Shown here: positions 14,931-23,766 of the stretch, piece after piece
Numbering within the stretch: position 1 is the first letter of the stretch
Layout of the letters: every line of letters starts with the position of its first letter
Assembly: GCA_947646115.1 (NCBI GenBank)
Contig: CANSFH010000001.1
Location: forward strand, 79,587-113,172
Origin: an uncultured Mycoplasma sp.
GTDB taxonomy: Bacteria; Bacillota_I; Bacilli_A; RF39; UBA660
Reading direction: 5' to 3'
DNA length: 33,586 nucleotides
Program-made: the position numbers and the translations under genes
Notes under the pieces: generated by a model
Database searches by the model: none
What the model saw: the letters and a program-made list of their open reading frames with translations, nothing else
What the model was told of the DNA's origin: nothing

Positions 14931-17473
14931 TATTCTAACTCCTTTAATTCAAATAAGGTATTTATAGCTTCCATTGGCGTCATGTGAAGTGGATCAATTG
15001 TTTTTAGTTTTTCTCGAAGTTCATCTTTTTTAGGCTCTTTTGATTCAAAATCCATTCTTAATTGAATATTTTCTGAATCTTTAACGTGCGTGATTTTTTC
15101 TTCACTTTCATAATGTTCTAATATAGCTTCAGCACGATTTAATAATTCTTCTGGCATTTTAGCTAGTCTTGCAACATGGACACCATAGCTTTTATCAGCA
15201 GGTCCATTTTGAACTTTATGTAAAAATGTTATCATATTACCTTCTTCTTTAGCGGCGACATGAACATTTTTAATATTGCTAAATTCACTATCTAAACTAG
15301 TAAGTTCATGATAATGCGTAGAAAATAATGTTTTACATTTAATATTCTCTGCGACATATTCTAATATTGCATGGGCTAAACTCATACCATCATAAGTAGA
15401 TGTTCCACGTCCTAGTTCATCAAATAAAATTAAGCTATTAGATGTTGCATTAACGAGAGCATGTCTGGCTTCTTTCATTTCGACCATAAACGTTGATTCG
15501 CCACTTACTAAATCATCACTTGCACCAATTCTAGTAAATATTTTATCAATTATTGGTAGATTAGCAGATTTTGCTGGAACAAATGACCCCATTTGAGCCA
15601 TAATAATAATGATTGCAAGTTCTCTCATAAACGTTGATTTACCACTCATATTAGGTCCAGTAATAAGTAATATATCTGTTGTGGTATCCATGATAACATC
15701 ATTAGGTACATAAACGTTTTTAGAAACTCGTTCAATAACAGGATGACGTCCATCTATTATTTCTATTTTATTTTCTTCATTTAAATTAGGTTTAACTAAA
15801 TTGTATTCATCAGCACATACTGCAAGACTACTTAAAGCATCAAGTTCACTAATTACTTCAGCAGTTTCTTTTAATGCCAAAATTTCTGCTTTAATGCGAT
15901 CTCTAATTTCACAGAATAAATTGTACTCTAGTTCAAATATTTTTTCTTCAGCATTTAAGATCAAAGACTCTTTTTCTTTAAGTTCTGGAGATATAAAGCG
16001 TTCACAATTAGTGAGAGTTTGACGGCGTTCCCACCCAAAAGAGTCACTAACATATTCTACTTGGCCTTTAGATATTTCAATATAATAACCAAAAACACGA
16101 TTAAAGCCAACTTTTAAATTTTTTATACCTGTTGCTTCTTTGGTTTTATTTTCAAACTCTGTAATAAAGTCTTTACCACCAGAGCGAATACTTTTTAGTT
16201 CATCTAATTCTTTGTTATAACCATCTTTAATCATATATCCTTCCTTAATACTTAATGGAGGATTTTCAGCAATACTTTTATCAAGTAGTTCGAATAAACT
16301 AGTATGAGTATTAATTTTAAAAGGGAATTTTAATTCTTCAACTATATCTTTAACGCGTGGTAAAACTCCTAAAGAATTTTTGATTTGAAGTAAGTCTCGA
16401 GCATTTAAATTTCCACATATAACTTTAGCACAAAGCCTTTCTATGTCATATATTTCATAGAGCAAATCTCGAAGTTCATCTTTTAGAATAAATTCATTAT
16501 TTAGTGTTTCTAATCTTTGATAACGGCCTAATATTTCTTCTTTGCTACGCAATGGATTCATTAACCAAGATTTTAATTTACGAGAACCCATAGCAGTTTT
16601 AGTTTTATCAAGAAGCCACAATAGTGAATATGTTCTTTCTTTAAGTCGTAGAGTTTCTACTAATTCTAAATTTCGGATCGTATGGATATCCATTTCTAAA
16701 AAATCATTTTTATTAACTATAGTAACACTTGAAATATGACTCAAGTCTTTTAGTTCTCGAACAATTAGATAGTACAGCAAATGTCTTATTCCTTGCTTAA
16801 TTCTAGTATCACTAACACTATCGATAATTTTTTCATATCCTTCGGTTAAATATAAATCACTAATTGATACTTCAATACTATAATTATTTTTTAAAATATT
16901 TATAAGTTCTGTATTCAAGCCGTTTTCTAAAATTATTTCTTTAATATTTAAATGCAAAATTTCATTTATAAGTTTTTCTTTATTATGAGCTATACTTAAA
17001 CTTTTTAATTCGCCAGTAGAAATATCAGCATAAGTTAAAAGATAAATATACTCTAAATCAAGCAGGCTAGCAATATAATTGTTATCGTGCTCATTTAAGG
17101 ATTCTAAATTAACAACTGTACCTTTTGATATTACTTCTACAACTCCGCGTTTAACCATACCTTTAGTATTTTTAGGGTCTTCTAGTTGTTCGCAGATTGC
17201 TACTTTATAACCTTTATCAATTAATTTTTCAATATAAGGAGTTACACTATGAAATGGAACACCACACATAGGAATGCGTTCGGTAAGGCCAGCATTTTTA
17301 CCAGTTAAGGTAAGCTCTAATTCGCGGGATGCTATTTCTCCATCCTCAAAAAACAACTCATAAAAATCGCCTAATCGAAAAAATAATAATTCTTCAGGAT
17401 ATTGGTCTTTTATCTCCATATATTGCCCCATCATAGGGCTTAACTCTGCTCTATTTACTTCATTTCTTTTCAT
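14930..17473 (-). CDS. mutS: DNA mismatch repair protein MutS
   Basis: MutS recognises mismatches and small loops and starts repair with MutL. The 847-residue protein has the full architecture: mismatch-binding domain with FYE (F37, E39), connector, core and clamp domains, and a C-terminal ABC-type ATPase with Walker A GPNMSGKST (606-614) and Walker B LILFDELGRGTSTYDG (D685, E686), followed by STHYHELT and the helix-turn-helix dimerisation region. Length matches MutS1. mutL is not adjacent; instead a GNAT gene follows with a 1-base overlap. The ribosome-binding site before the ATG is weak (TTGGTG). A promoter lies at 17493-17521. Confidence 0.97.
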   Translation of the reverse strand: MKRNEVNRAELSPMMGQYMEIKDQYPEELLFFRLGDFYELFFEDGEIASRELELTLTGKNAGLTERIPMCGVPFHSVTPYIEKLIDKGYKVAICEQLEDPKNTKGMVKRGVVEVISKGTVVNLESLNEHDNNYIASLLDLEYIYLLTYADISTGELKSLSIAHNKEKLINEILHLNIKEIILENGLNTELINILKNNYSIEVSISDLYLTEGYEKIIDSVSDTRIKQGIRHLLYYLIVRELKDLSHISSVTIVNKNDFLEMDIHTIRNLELVETLRLKERTYSLLWLLDKTKTAMGSRKLKSWLMNPLRSKEEILGRYQRLETLNNEFILKDELRDLLYEIYDIERLCAKVICGNLNARDLLQIKNSLGVLPRVKDIVEELKFPFKINTHTSLFELLDKSIAENPPLSIKEGYMIKDGYNKELDELKSIRSGGKDFITEFENKTKEATGIKNLKVGFNRVFGYYIEISKGQVEYVSDSFGWERRQTLTNCERFISPELKEKESLILNAEEKIFELEYNLFCEIRDRIKAEILALKETAEVISELDALSSLAVCADEYNLVKPNLNEENKIEIIDGRHPVIERVSKNVYVPNDVIMDTTTDILLITGPNMSGKSTFMRELAIIIIMAQMGSFVPAKSANLPIIDKIFTRIGASDDLVSGESTFMVEMKEARHALVNATSNSLILFDELGRGTSTYDGMSLAHAILEYVAENIKCKTLFSTHYHELTSLDSEFSNIKNVHVAAKEEGNMITFLHKVQNGPADKSYGVHVARLAKMPEELLNRAEAILEHYESEEKITHVKDSENIQLRMDFESKEPKKDELREKLKTIDPLHMTPMEAINTLFELKELE

Positions 17474-17492
17474 TTTTACTACACCAATAAGT

Positions 17493-17521
17493 ATTATATC
17501 ATTAAATATTTAAAATAGAAA
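17493..17521 (-). promoter_or_regulatory. promoter of mutS
   Basis: Minus strand: TTTCTA (17516-17521), 17 nt, TATAAT (17493-17498) preceded by TGA, giving an extended -10. It lies about 20 nt before the mutS ATG, implying a very short leader. Confidence 0.55.
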
Positions 17522-17528
17522 GTTAGTT

Positions 17529-17603
17529 TTATCTTTTAAAATGGGTTTCAACATTATGTTCTTCAGGATTATGATCATTTAATATGTTTTTATTCTTATG
17601 CAT
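17529..17603 (-). pseudogene. duplicated 3' end of the 19053-19453 gene
   Basis: A 24-codon frame (MHKNKNILNDHNPEEHNVE, then THFKR) whose middle matches the C-terminus of the gene ending at 19053 (KILNDHNPEEHNIEK). No ribosome-binding site precedes its ATG. It is most simply a duplicated gene fragment; it contains repeat copy 1. Confidence 0.6.
17546..17585. repeat. 40-bp direct repeat, copy 1
   Basis: Matches 19076-19115 at 39 of 40 positions (17552 differs), in the same orientation, 1530 bp apart. It lies just downstream of the radical SAM gene. Confidence 0.85.
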
Positions 17604-17648
17604 AAAGAAAATGTTTTTGTTTTTTTACTATAACTTTTAATATTTTTA

Positions 17649-18977
17649 TTAGCATACTTTTTTTAATACCCGACCAATCGGCTCATCTCTTTTAGTTTGA
17701 TAAATGTAATCTGGAATAGATGGGACAAAATCTGATTCTAATAGAACCTTATCACCTTTTTTAAGAAGAGGATTGTGAGGACATTTTACAAATAAATTAT
17801 TAGTAGTAAATCGATATAAGGTTGAATATATATCATAATCTTCTAAAGAATAAACAAGTGTAGCGTCTATAGGGTTAGTTAATAACTTTCTTCTTTGTTC
17901 TTCAATTATAGGTATCATAAACTTTCTATAATAATCCAAAATGCTTCCTCTTTCATAGGAACTATGAGGAGGCAAATTTTCTGATTTTAGTGTTGAAACA
18001 TTATTACCTTGGCAGTATACAGATAAAACGGGATTGTGAATTTTTATTTTTTCAATTAGCTGTATATTGCGTTCTGCAGTTTCTATAGTCTCTGTAGGAA
18101 ATGTCGTCATAAAAATAGTTTCGAGAAAGATATCAGGACGATTAGTAGATATAAAAGATAAAATATGCATAATATCTTCGGAGGTATACCTCTTATTCAT
18201 CAGTTTTAATATATCGTTATCCATAGTTTGAATAGGAATCATTACCCTCTTAATCTTTTTATTATTTTTTATTTCTTGTAATAAATTATCATCCATACTT
18301 TCTAAACAAATAGAATCAATAAAAATGCTTTCAATTTCAGGAATTTTACTTATAGCTTGAATCAATTCTGTAAGACGTCTTTTGCCATATAAATCTAATC
18401 CATAATCAACAGTATTTAATCCTGTTATATTAATTTCACGTAAACCATATTTAGCTAAATAATGGAGATATTTTAATATGTGGTCAAAAGGCATGCTTTT
18501 TAAATGCAAATCAAGATAATTACTCTTACAAAAAGTACAGCGCTTATCGCAGCCATCTTCTATAACTAAATTTACCCTAAATGGAGTGGTATACTTACAA
18601 CCTATATAATCTATAACTACATTTTCGAAGCCTAATTCTCGTTCCAAGAAATTCATTAATTCTGTTTGCATATCTATACCCATACCTACACCAATATAAT
18701 CTATTTCTGGTATATTTTTGATAGTGTTATAAAATTCAACATATTTAGTAGGACAACCAAATACTCCTAATTTAGCATGAGGTTGTTTAAATTTAATTGT
18801 ATTATAAATACTTTCTAAAGTATCATTAATTCTAGTTAGCTCATATCCACATCCTATAATACAAATAATGTCTGCCTCATTTAAATCATTAGTTAACTCA
18901 TGAGGGAGATTAATATATAAAGAGCCAAAATATGCATTACTTATATCACAACATCTTCTTAATAAATAAACTTTCAT
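17649..18977 (-). CDS. MiaB/RimO-like radical SAM protein (methylthiotransferase type)
   Basis: A 442-residue radical SAM enzyme with methylthiotransferase architecture: an N-terminal domain with candidate cluster cysteines (C9/C10, C43 in CIIGCGYE, C75 in GVFGCPTK), the SAM-cluster motif CDKRCTFC (C143, C147, C150), a TIM-barrel core (EINITGLNTVDYG, MIPIQTMDNDIL, ETIFMTTFPTET), and a TRAM-like C-terminal tail ending in Cys. It is divergent from housekeeping MiaB, MtaB and RimO, so the substrate is uncertain; tRNA or protein methylthiolation is the family expectation. AAGGGGAT precedes the ATG and a perfect-consensus promoter lies upstream. The gene with its promoter is bracketed by 40-bp direct repeats, suggesting it arrived or was duplicated as a unit. 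Confidence 0.82.
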   Translation of the reverse strand: MKVYLLRRCCDISNAYFGSLYINLPHELTNDLNEADIICIIGCGYELTRINDTLESIYNTIKFKQPHAKLGVFGCPTKYVEFYNTIKNIPEIDYIGVGMGIDMQTELMNFLERELGFENVVIDYIGCKYTTPFRVNLVIEDGCDKRCTFCKSNYLDLHLKSMPFDHILKYLHYLAKYGLREINITGLNTVDYGLDLYGKRRLTELIQAISKIPEIESIFIDSICLESMDDNLLQEIKNNKKIKRVMIPIQTMDNDILKLMNKRYTSEDIMHILSFISTNRPDIFLETIFMTTFPTETIETAERNIQLIEKIKIHNPVLSVYCQGNNVSTLKSENLPPHSSYERGSILDYYRKFMIPIIEEQRRKLLTNPIDATLVYSLEDYDIYSTLYRFTTNNLFVKCPHNPLLKKGDKVLLESDFVPSIPDYIYQTKRDEPIGRVLKKVC

Positions 18978-19009
18978 AATTAAAAAATCCCCTTACAAAT
19001 ATGAGAGTT

Positions 19010-19038
19010 ATTATAAAATAATTTAATATTATTGTCAA
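19010..19038 (-). promoter_or_regulatory. perfect-consensus promoter of the radical SAM gene
   Basis: Minus strand: TTGACA (19033-19038), 17 nt, TATAAT (19010-19015), 33 nt before the ATG. Exact sigma-A consensus in both boxes; likely strong and constitutive. Confidence 0.85.
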
Positions 19039-19052
19039 GAAAGCTTCTGCCT

Positions 19053-19453
19053 TTATAAATCTCTGAATTTTATCTTTTCAATATTATGTTCTTCAGGATT
19101 ATGATCATTTAATATTTTTGCACTATGATCTAAAGCACGCAACTTATTATAAAAATCTTCCAGTTCAGTTCTAGTTAATTTTTCGAATTGAGCACTATGA
19201 TTTTTCATATTCTCAATTGGATCATAAGCAATACGGTTTTTTGGGTTTTAGGAATCAAATCTAAATTTGAATGGTAAGAATATCTTACTAAATTAGCATA
19301 CTTTTCATATATTTCTTCACCTAATCTAGCAATTAATTCATTTTTATTAAGAGTCATCTGTACTTTTTTTAAATATTCTTTAAATAATTTATAAAAATCA
19401 TTAACTAAATAATAATTTTTTTCATAGGCATAGGTATAGGTGGCATAATACAA
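19053..19453 (-). pseudogene. unknown gene with one-base frameshift, about 133 codons
   Basis: Two adjacent frames join into one protein. The first runs from about 19453 (only a TTG start is available) through EEIYEKYANLVRYSYHSNLD to LIP, then shifts and stops. The second continues with NPKNRIAYDPIENMKNHSAQ, FEKLTRTELEDFYNKLRALD, HSAKILNDHNPEEHNIEKIK and ends FRDL-TAA at 19053. The total of 401 nt is one short of a multiple of three; one more base in the TTTT run (plus strand 19246-19249) restores the frame. No ATG or strong ribosome-binding site is found at the left end, so the 5' end may also be damaged. The product would be helical and charged; no family recognised. Its 3' end holds repeat copy 2. 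Confidence 0.65.
19076..19115. repeat. 40-bp direct repeat, copy 2
   Basis: Same orientation as copy 1 (17546-17585), one mismatch. It encodes the C-terminal ILNDHNPEEHNIE part of the frameshifted gene. Confidence 0.85.
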
Positions 19454-19489
19454 AATGAAGATAGATCACCACCCGGCGCTTAAAAATAA

Positions 19490-19603
19490 TTAAAATTTCA
19501 AAACTACTTTGGCATTGATTAATTCTTCTAAAATGTCTTCCTTACCTCTTTCATCAGTTATTGCTGTCTCCACTCCAGATTTATATAACTTTTTTGAATA
19601 TTT
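19490..19603 (-). pseudogene. 3' remnant of an unidentified gene
   Basis: A 37-codon frame without any start (KYSKKLYKSGVETAITDERG, then KEDILEELINAKVVLKF, TAA at 19490). The composition is protein-like and the run ends in a clean C-terminus, so it looks like the tail of a lost gene. I cannot name the family. A plus-strand frame over the same DNA has no ribosome-binding site and is a shadow. Confidence 0.4.
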
Positions 19604-19632
19604 TTATCTACTAGATTTAATTTTAAGCAAAC

Positions 19633-19659
19633 AAAAAGTGGGAAGAATGGAGATCCCAC
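19633..19659 (-). terminator. rho-independent terminator of the 19740-19633 transcript
   Basis: 6-bp GC-rich stem (GTGGGA/TCCCAC), 10-nt loop, followed by TTTTT on the minus strand. Confidence 0.65.
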
Positions 19660-19740
19660 ATATGAAATTTGAAACATTCCTGCCTATATATAGAATAGTA
19701 GCAATATAGGCAAGGTGTTTGTAGTACAAATTGTATTACA
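19633..19740 (-). ncRNA. candidate small RNA or leader (promoter-hairpin-terminator unit)
   Basis: The promoter at 19746-19774 would start an RNA near 19739 that ends about 107 nt later in a terminator (stem 19654-19659 with 19638-19643, GTGGGA/TCCCAC, then TTTTT). In between lies a perfect 9-bp hairpin (19704-19712 with 19681-19689, 14-nt loop). No plausible coding frame or ribosome-binding site lies inside. AGGAATG (19674-19680) can also pair with CATTCTT in the terminator loop and 3' arm, an alternative fold expected of an attenuator. It does not match 6S RNA, SRP RNA or a riboswitch I know. Confidence 0.5.
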
Positions 19741-19745
19741 TTATC

Positions 19746-19774
19746 ATTATAATTGATAAATTCTTAATAGTCAA
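19746..19774 (-). promoter_or_regulatory. strong promoter downstream of rpe
   Basis: Minus strand: TTGACT (19769-19774), 17 nt, TATAAT (19746-19751). It lies past the rpe stop codon and drives no intact gene within 280 nt. Confidence 0.7.
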
Positions 19775-19801
19775 TAGTTTTATGTTATTTTGCGTCTTTT
19801 T

Positions 19802-20434
19802 TCAATATTTCAGTCTATTTATTTGTTCTTGGAAGTTTAAAGACTCACATATGTAAGAACCACTTACAGCAATATCTAAATCTTGAACTAGTTGAATGGT
19901 TTCAGCATTTATACCGCCATCCATTTCAATTTTAAAATTTAAATGGTTGCTTTTTCTAATTTTCAATAAATCTTGAAGACGTTCTACAGCAGATGGAATA
20001 AATGACTGCCCTCCTACTCCTGGGTCAACACTCATTATTAATACTAAATCAACTAAAGATATATAAGGCATTAATTCTAAAATATCAGTATCAGGCCTCA
20101 AGGATAAACCTACTTTGATATTATTTCTTTTGATAAGTTCAATTGTTTTGACAATATCTTTGGTAGCTTCCAAATGAAATGTTATATAAGCTGGTTTTAA
20201 TTTAGCAAGTTTTTCAATATAAATAATTGGGTCAAAACACATTAAATGAATATCCAAAGGTTTTGAAATATTATTTAATGTTACTAATACGTCCTCAATG
20301 GTAAAATTTTTAGTTGAAACAAAACCTCCATCCATTAAATCAACATGAAGATAGTCAGCATTTGTTTCGGAGATCTTATTGATAGTTTCAGTAGTAGTAT
20401 ATTTACTTTTTAAATATGATACAGATATTTCCAT
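19802..20434 (-). CDS. rpe: ribulose-phosphate 3-epimerase
   Basis: Rpe interconverts ribulose 5-phosphate and xylulose 5-phosphate in the pentose phosphate pathway. The 210-residue TIM barrel shows the metal and catalytic residues: DYLHVDLMDGGFV (H30, D32, M34, D35), DIHLM (His and Met), MSVDPGVGGQSF (phosphate and catalytic loop) and KIEMDGGIN with the second catalytic Asp. It is slightly shorter than typical (about 215-220) and diverged at the N-terminus (MEISVSYL rather than the usual APSIL.AD). It starts 4 nt after the rsgA stop, as in the Firmicutes prkC-rsgA-rpe order; thiN is not present next to it. Confidence 0.94.
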   Translation of the reverse strand: MEISVSYLKSKYTTTETINKISETNADYLHVDLMDGGFVSTKNFTIEDVLVTLNNISKPLDIHLMCFDPIIYIEKLAKLKPAYITFHLEATKDIVKTIELIKRNNIKVGLSLRPDTDILELMPYISLVDLVLIMSVDPGVGGQSFIPSAVERLQDLLKIRKSNHLNFKIEMDGGINAETIQLVQDLDIAVSGSYICESLNFQEQINRLKY

Positions 20435-20438
20435 ATAT

Positions 20439-21266
20439 TCACCTCATTATAAAATTACAATAATTTTGATAGCGAGAAGTCATAATCTCACCTTTAGCCA
20501 ATTTTTCTTTAATACTACAGTTTTTCTCTTTTATATGCGTACAATCTTTAAATTCACAATTATGATTTTTAAATTCATTAAAAGAATTCCTAATTTCTTC
20601 TTTTGTATATTTAGTTAAATCAAGAGAAGAAAACCCAGGAGTATCTGCTATAAATATAGTTGCAACATCGTAAAACTCTGTATGTCGAGTGGTATGTTTT
20701 CCTCTATTTAAAGATTCACTTATTTCACCTGTTCTAACCTTTGCATCAGGAGCTATTTTATTGATAAGACTGGATTTACCAGCACCGGTTTGACCTGTTA
20801 AAACAACATACTTGCCTTTAAGATAAGATATTAATTCTGGCAACAAATCATTTCTAAAGGATTTTATACCAATACTTGAGTAATAAGAAATTAAAGATTC
20901 AATATATTCTATATCTTTTTCAGTTGCTAAATCTAACTTTGTAAAACAAATAACTGGTTCGACCCCTGCTAAAATGATACTAGATATCTCTTTATCTAAT
21001 AGATTTAAAGATAGATCAGGCTTTTTAATACTAGTAACAATTAAAGCAATATCAACATTACTAATATGAGGTCTATCTAATTCATTTTTACGAGGTAAGA
21101 TATCCATTATATAATTATCAGTTTCATTAAATAAGACATTATCACCAACAAGCGGAGTAAGTGCCATGTTGCGAAACTTACCCCGTGCTTTGCAATTATA
21201 TAAATTATTATTAGTAACTACAGTGTACAAATTACTAATATTTTTTACTATTTTTCCTTTTAACAT
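20439..21266 (-). CDS. rsgA: ribosome small subunit-dependent GTPase RsgA
   Basis: RsgA is a circularly permuted GTPase that checks late 30S subunit maturation. The 275-residue protein has an N-terminal OB domain (about 1-60), then G-motifs in permuted order: G4 TKLD (109-112), G1 GQTGAGKSS (158-166), G3 DTPG (208-211). The C-terminal zinc-binding domain has C237, C242, H244 and C250. Length is a little below the B. subtilis protein (298). It overlaps the prkC end by 7 nt, so it is coupled to the kinase; RsgA is a known phosphorylation target of PrkC-type kinases in B. subtilis. Confidence 0.96.
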   Translation of the reverse strand: MLKGKIVKNISNLYTVVTNNNLYNCKARGKFRNMALTPLVGDNVLFNETDNYIMDILPRKNELDRPHISNVDIALIVTSIKKPDLSLNLLDKEISSIILAGVEPVICFTKLDLATEKDIEYIESLISYYSSIGIKSFRNDLLPELISYLKGKYVVLTGQTGAGKSSLINKIAPDAKVRTGEISESLNRGKHTTRHTEFYDVATIFIADTPGFSSLDLTKYTKEEIRNSFNEFKNHNCEFKDCTHIKEKNCSIKEKLAKGEIMTSRYQNYCNFIMR

Positions 21267-23011
21267 AAACCATCACAGTCATCGTCGCCTTCATCTGGGT
21301 CATTTTCTAATGCTTGAGCAACTTTAATTTTAAATGATTGGCCTGCAACAATTGTATATCCTTCAGGACGAGATTGATAAAATATAGTTCCTGCTTCATA
21401 TTGATCAGTTGGTACATATTCAATATCTAATTTTAATTCATAAGTATCAGCAAAATCTTGAACATCAGAAATTGTAAAAGTTCCATCTTTAAAATTAGGA
21501 TATTTACTAATTACATTTGGAATATATAACGTAATTGTATCGCCCACAGAGAGTTTTTCATTAGCTTTAACTGATTGGTCAATTATTTTACTATCTTCAT
21601 AGTCTGTTTCATGGCCATCTTCTACATTCTTTTTTTCAACTAAAACATATAGGCCTAATGCTTCAAGTTTACCTTTAATTTCTAAATAACTTTTACCAGT
21701 ATAATCTTCAATTGCTATTTGGGTATCTCCTAATGAAACATAGATAGTTATTTCAGTTCCACTTTTTCTTTTAGAACCTATAGCAGGATTGGTTTTAACA
21801 ACTTTTCCTTTTTCAATTTCATTAGATGAAACTTCTTCTTGCTTATCTGCAACATTAAAGCCTGCCTCTTGTAGTTTATCAATAGCTTCTGTTACTGTTA
21901 ACCCTGTTACTTCAGGTATAGTTTCTTGACGTTCATTAGTAATTAATGGTATTAATACTACTATAGATGTTATACCAACTATTAATCCTGTAAATATAAA
22001 GGCCAATATAATTAATAATTTATTTTGTTTTTTCAAATCGTCACCTGTAATCTTTTTAGCAACCACTTCTTCAACTGGCTTGCTTTCTTTTTCAACTTCT
22101 TTTTCTTTCTTGGCAATTTTCATTATTTTAGTATCATCAGTATCTGATTCAGAATATTTAAAACTTATTATTGGTTCTAATACTCGTGAATCATCTAAAG
22201 CTGTTTTTAAGTCCTCATGCATTTCTCTTGCATCATTATATCTATTTTTAGGATTTTTAGCAGTAGCTTTTTTAATAATATTTACAATACTATTAGGAAC
22301 ATTATTTACTAAAGATCTTATATCAGATATAGGTTCTTTTAAATGTTTAAGAGCTATTTCAACCGCATTATCACCTTTAAATGGTAATTCGCCAGTTATT
22401 AGTTCATACATGACTATACCCATAGAATAAATATCACTTTGCAAAGTAGAACCTTGGCCGCTTGCTTGTTCTGGAGGCAGGTAGTGAACACTTCCCATGA
22501 CAGAATTAGTTTGAGTTAACTGGGTAGCATTCATGGCCATAGCAATTCCAAAATCTGTTATTTTTACTAAACCATTTTCTAAAATCATAATATTTTGAGG
22601 CTTAATATCGCGATGAATTATATAAGAATCATGAGCGATACTCATACCATCTGTAATTTGAAGCATAATGTCTACAGCTTCACTTAAAGTTAGTTTTCCC
22701 CGTTTTTTAAGAAGACTTTTTAAATGTTTGCCTTCAATATATTCCATAACGATATAGTATTCACCATTATCTTCTCCAACATCATACACTTCGACAATGT
22801 TTGGATGAGCTAGACTACTAGCAGATAAGGCTTCTCTTTGAAAGCGTCGAACAAACTTTTCGTCATTAGATAAGTCGCCACGCAAGATTTTAACTGCAAC
22901 ATTACGGTCTAATATAGTATCATAAGCCAGATATACATTAGCCATACCACCTTCACCAATTGATTTGATTATTTGGTACCTATCACTAATCTTTTGCCCT
23001 TTCATTATCAT
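21260..23011 (-). CDS. prkC: PASTA-domain Ser/Thr protein kinase (PrkC/StkP/Stk1 type)
   Basis: Membrane receptor kinase that senses muropeptides or lipid II through external PASTA domains and phosphorylates cell wall, division and translation proteins. Of 583 residues: kinase domain about 12-272 (glycine loop GEGGMANVY, K41, HRDIKPQN with D135, DFG 153-155, activation-loop Thr cluster 163-169), basic/acidic linker, one membrane segment (about 332-356), then three PASTA domains (about 362-427, 430-497, 500-567). The tail DPDEGDDDCDGLC is acidic with two cysteines outside the cell, which is unusual. The ATG overlaps the phosphatase stop by one base, with GGGAG before it; a second ATG two codons on is possible. 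Confidence 0.96.
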   Translation of the reverse strand: MIMKGQKISDRYQIIKSIGEGGMANVYLAYDTILDRNVAVKILRGDLSNDEKFVRRFQREALSASSLAHPNIVEVYDVGEDNGEYYIVMEYIEGKHLKSLLKKRGKLTLSEAVDIMLQITDGMSIAHDSYIIHRDIKPQNIMILENGLVKITDFGIAMAMNATQLTQTNSVMGSVHYLPPEQASGQGSTLQSDIYSMGIVMYELITGELPFKGDNAVEIALKHLKEPISDIRSLVNNVPNSIVNIIKKATAKNPKNRYNDAREMHEDLKTALDDSRVLEPIISFKYSESDTDDTKIMKIAKKEKEVEKESKPVEEVVAKKITGDDLKKQNKLLIILAFIFTGLIVGITSIVVLIPLITNERQETIPEVTGLTVTEAIDKLQEAGFNVADKQEEVSSNEIEKGKVVKTNPAIGSKRKSGTEITIYVSLGDTQIAIEDYTGKSYLEIKGKLEALGLYVLVEKKNVEDGHETDYEDSKIIDQSVKANEKLSVGDTITLYIPNVISKYPNFKDGTFTISDVQDFADTYELKLDIEYVPTDQYEAGTIFYQSRPEGYTIVAGQSFKIKVAQALENDPDEGDDDCDGLC

Positions 23012-23766
23012 TATTTTTCTCTCCCATCATTTATTTCAAGATAAGCTACTGAAATATTATCAGTGCCTCCACGTGCATTACATTTGCGAATTAATTTACT
23101 AATTTTTTCTTCTATTTCTAATTCAGAATCTACTAAAACTTTCGTAATTTGATCGTTTGTTAACATATTAGTTAGACCATCACTGCATAGCAGAATGCCA
23201 TCAACTGTAGTATTAAATTCGATAACATCAAATATATCTAATTCACATTTCTCTGCGGCGCCTAAAGCACGCATTAAAACATTTTTTTTAGGATGAAATT
23301 TAGCTTCCTCTTCTGTTAAATTACCCGCTTGAACAAGAAGATTAACTAAAGTATGATCTTTGGTTACTTTGTGTAAATTGCCTTTTTTTAAAACAAATCC
23401 TGAAGAATCACCAATATTACCAAATATTAGGTAGTCTTTAGTAAGTAAAGCAACAACTAAAGTTGTTCCCATTCCTGTAGAATCAGGATTTAAACTAGCA
23501 TATTCTAAAATATTTTTATTTATTTCATTTACACTGTCATTAAGCCAATTTACAGCATCTAGTTTAGAGCCAATACTGGATATTTTATTAAATCTAGTAC
23601 CTAAAGCTGCGATGGCCATAGATGATGCTACTTCACCTTTGCGGTGTCCTCCCATGCCATCACAAACTATTAATAGGTGCTCATTACTAGCATTTTTTAA
23701 TATTGTAACTGAATCTTCATTATGTGTTCTTACTTTTCCTGTATCTGTTAAATAAAATGATTTCAT
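23011..23766 (-). CDS. stp: PP2C-family protein phosphatase (Stp/PrpC)
   Basis: Metal-dependent Ser/Thr phosphatase that reverses PrkC phosphorylation. The 251-residue product has the PP2C metal motifs: RTHNEDS near the N-terminus, VCDGMGGH, GNIGDSSGF, LLCSDGLTNML and GGTDNISV. I use the ATG at 23766 because it gives the family N-terminus MKSFYLTDTGKVRTHNEDS and an ATGA overlap with the rlmN stop; a longer reading to 23799 would need a TTG start inside rlmN. The prkC gene follows with a 1-base overlap, so phosphatase and kinase are made together. Confidence 0.95.
   Translation of the reverse strand: MKSFYLTDTGKVRTHNEDSVTILKNASNEHLLIVCDGMGGHRKGEVASSMAIAALGTRFNKISSIGSKLDAVNWLNDSVNEINKNILEYASLNPDSTGMGTTLVVALLTKDYLIFGNIGDSSGFVLKKGNLHKVTKDHTLVNLLVQAGNLTEEEAKFHPKKNVLMRALGAAEKCELDIFDVIEFNTTVDGILLCSDGLTNMLTNDQITKVLVDSELEIEEKISKLIRKCNARGGTDNISVAYLEINDGREK

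Noticed and set aside
19509..19709. Plus-strand 66-codon open frame
   Set aside because: No ribosome-binding site; it lies antisense to a better minus-strand remnant and to the terminator of the candidate small RNA.
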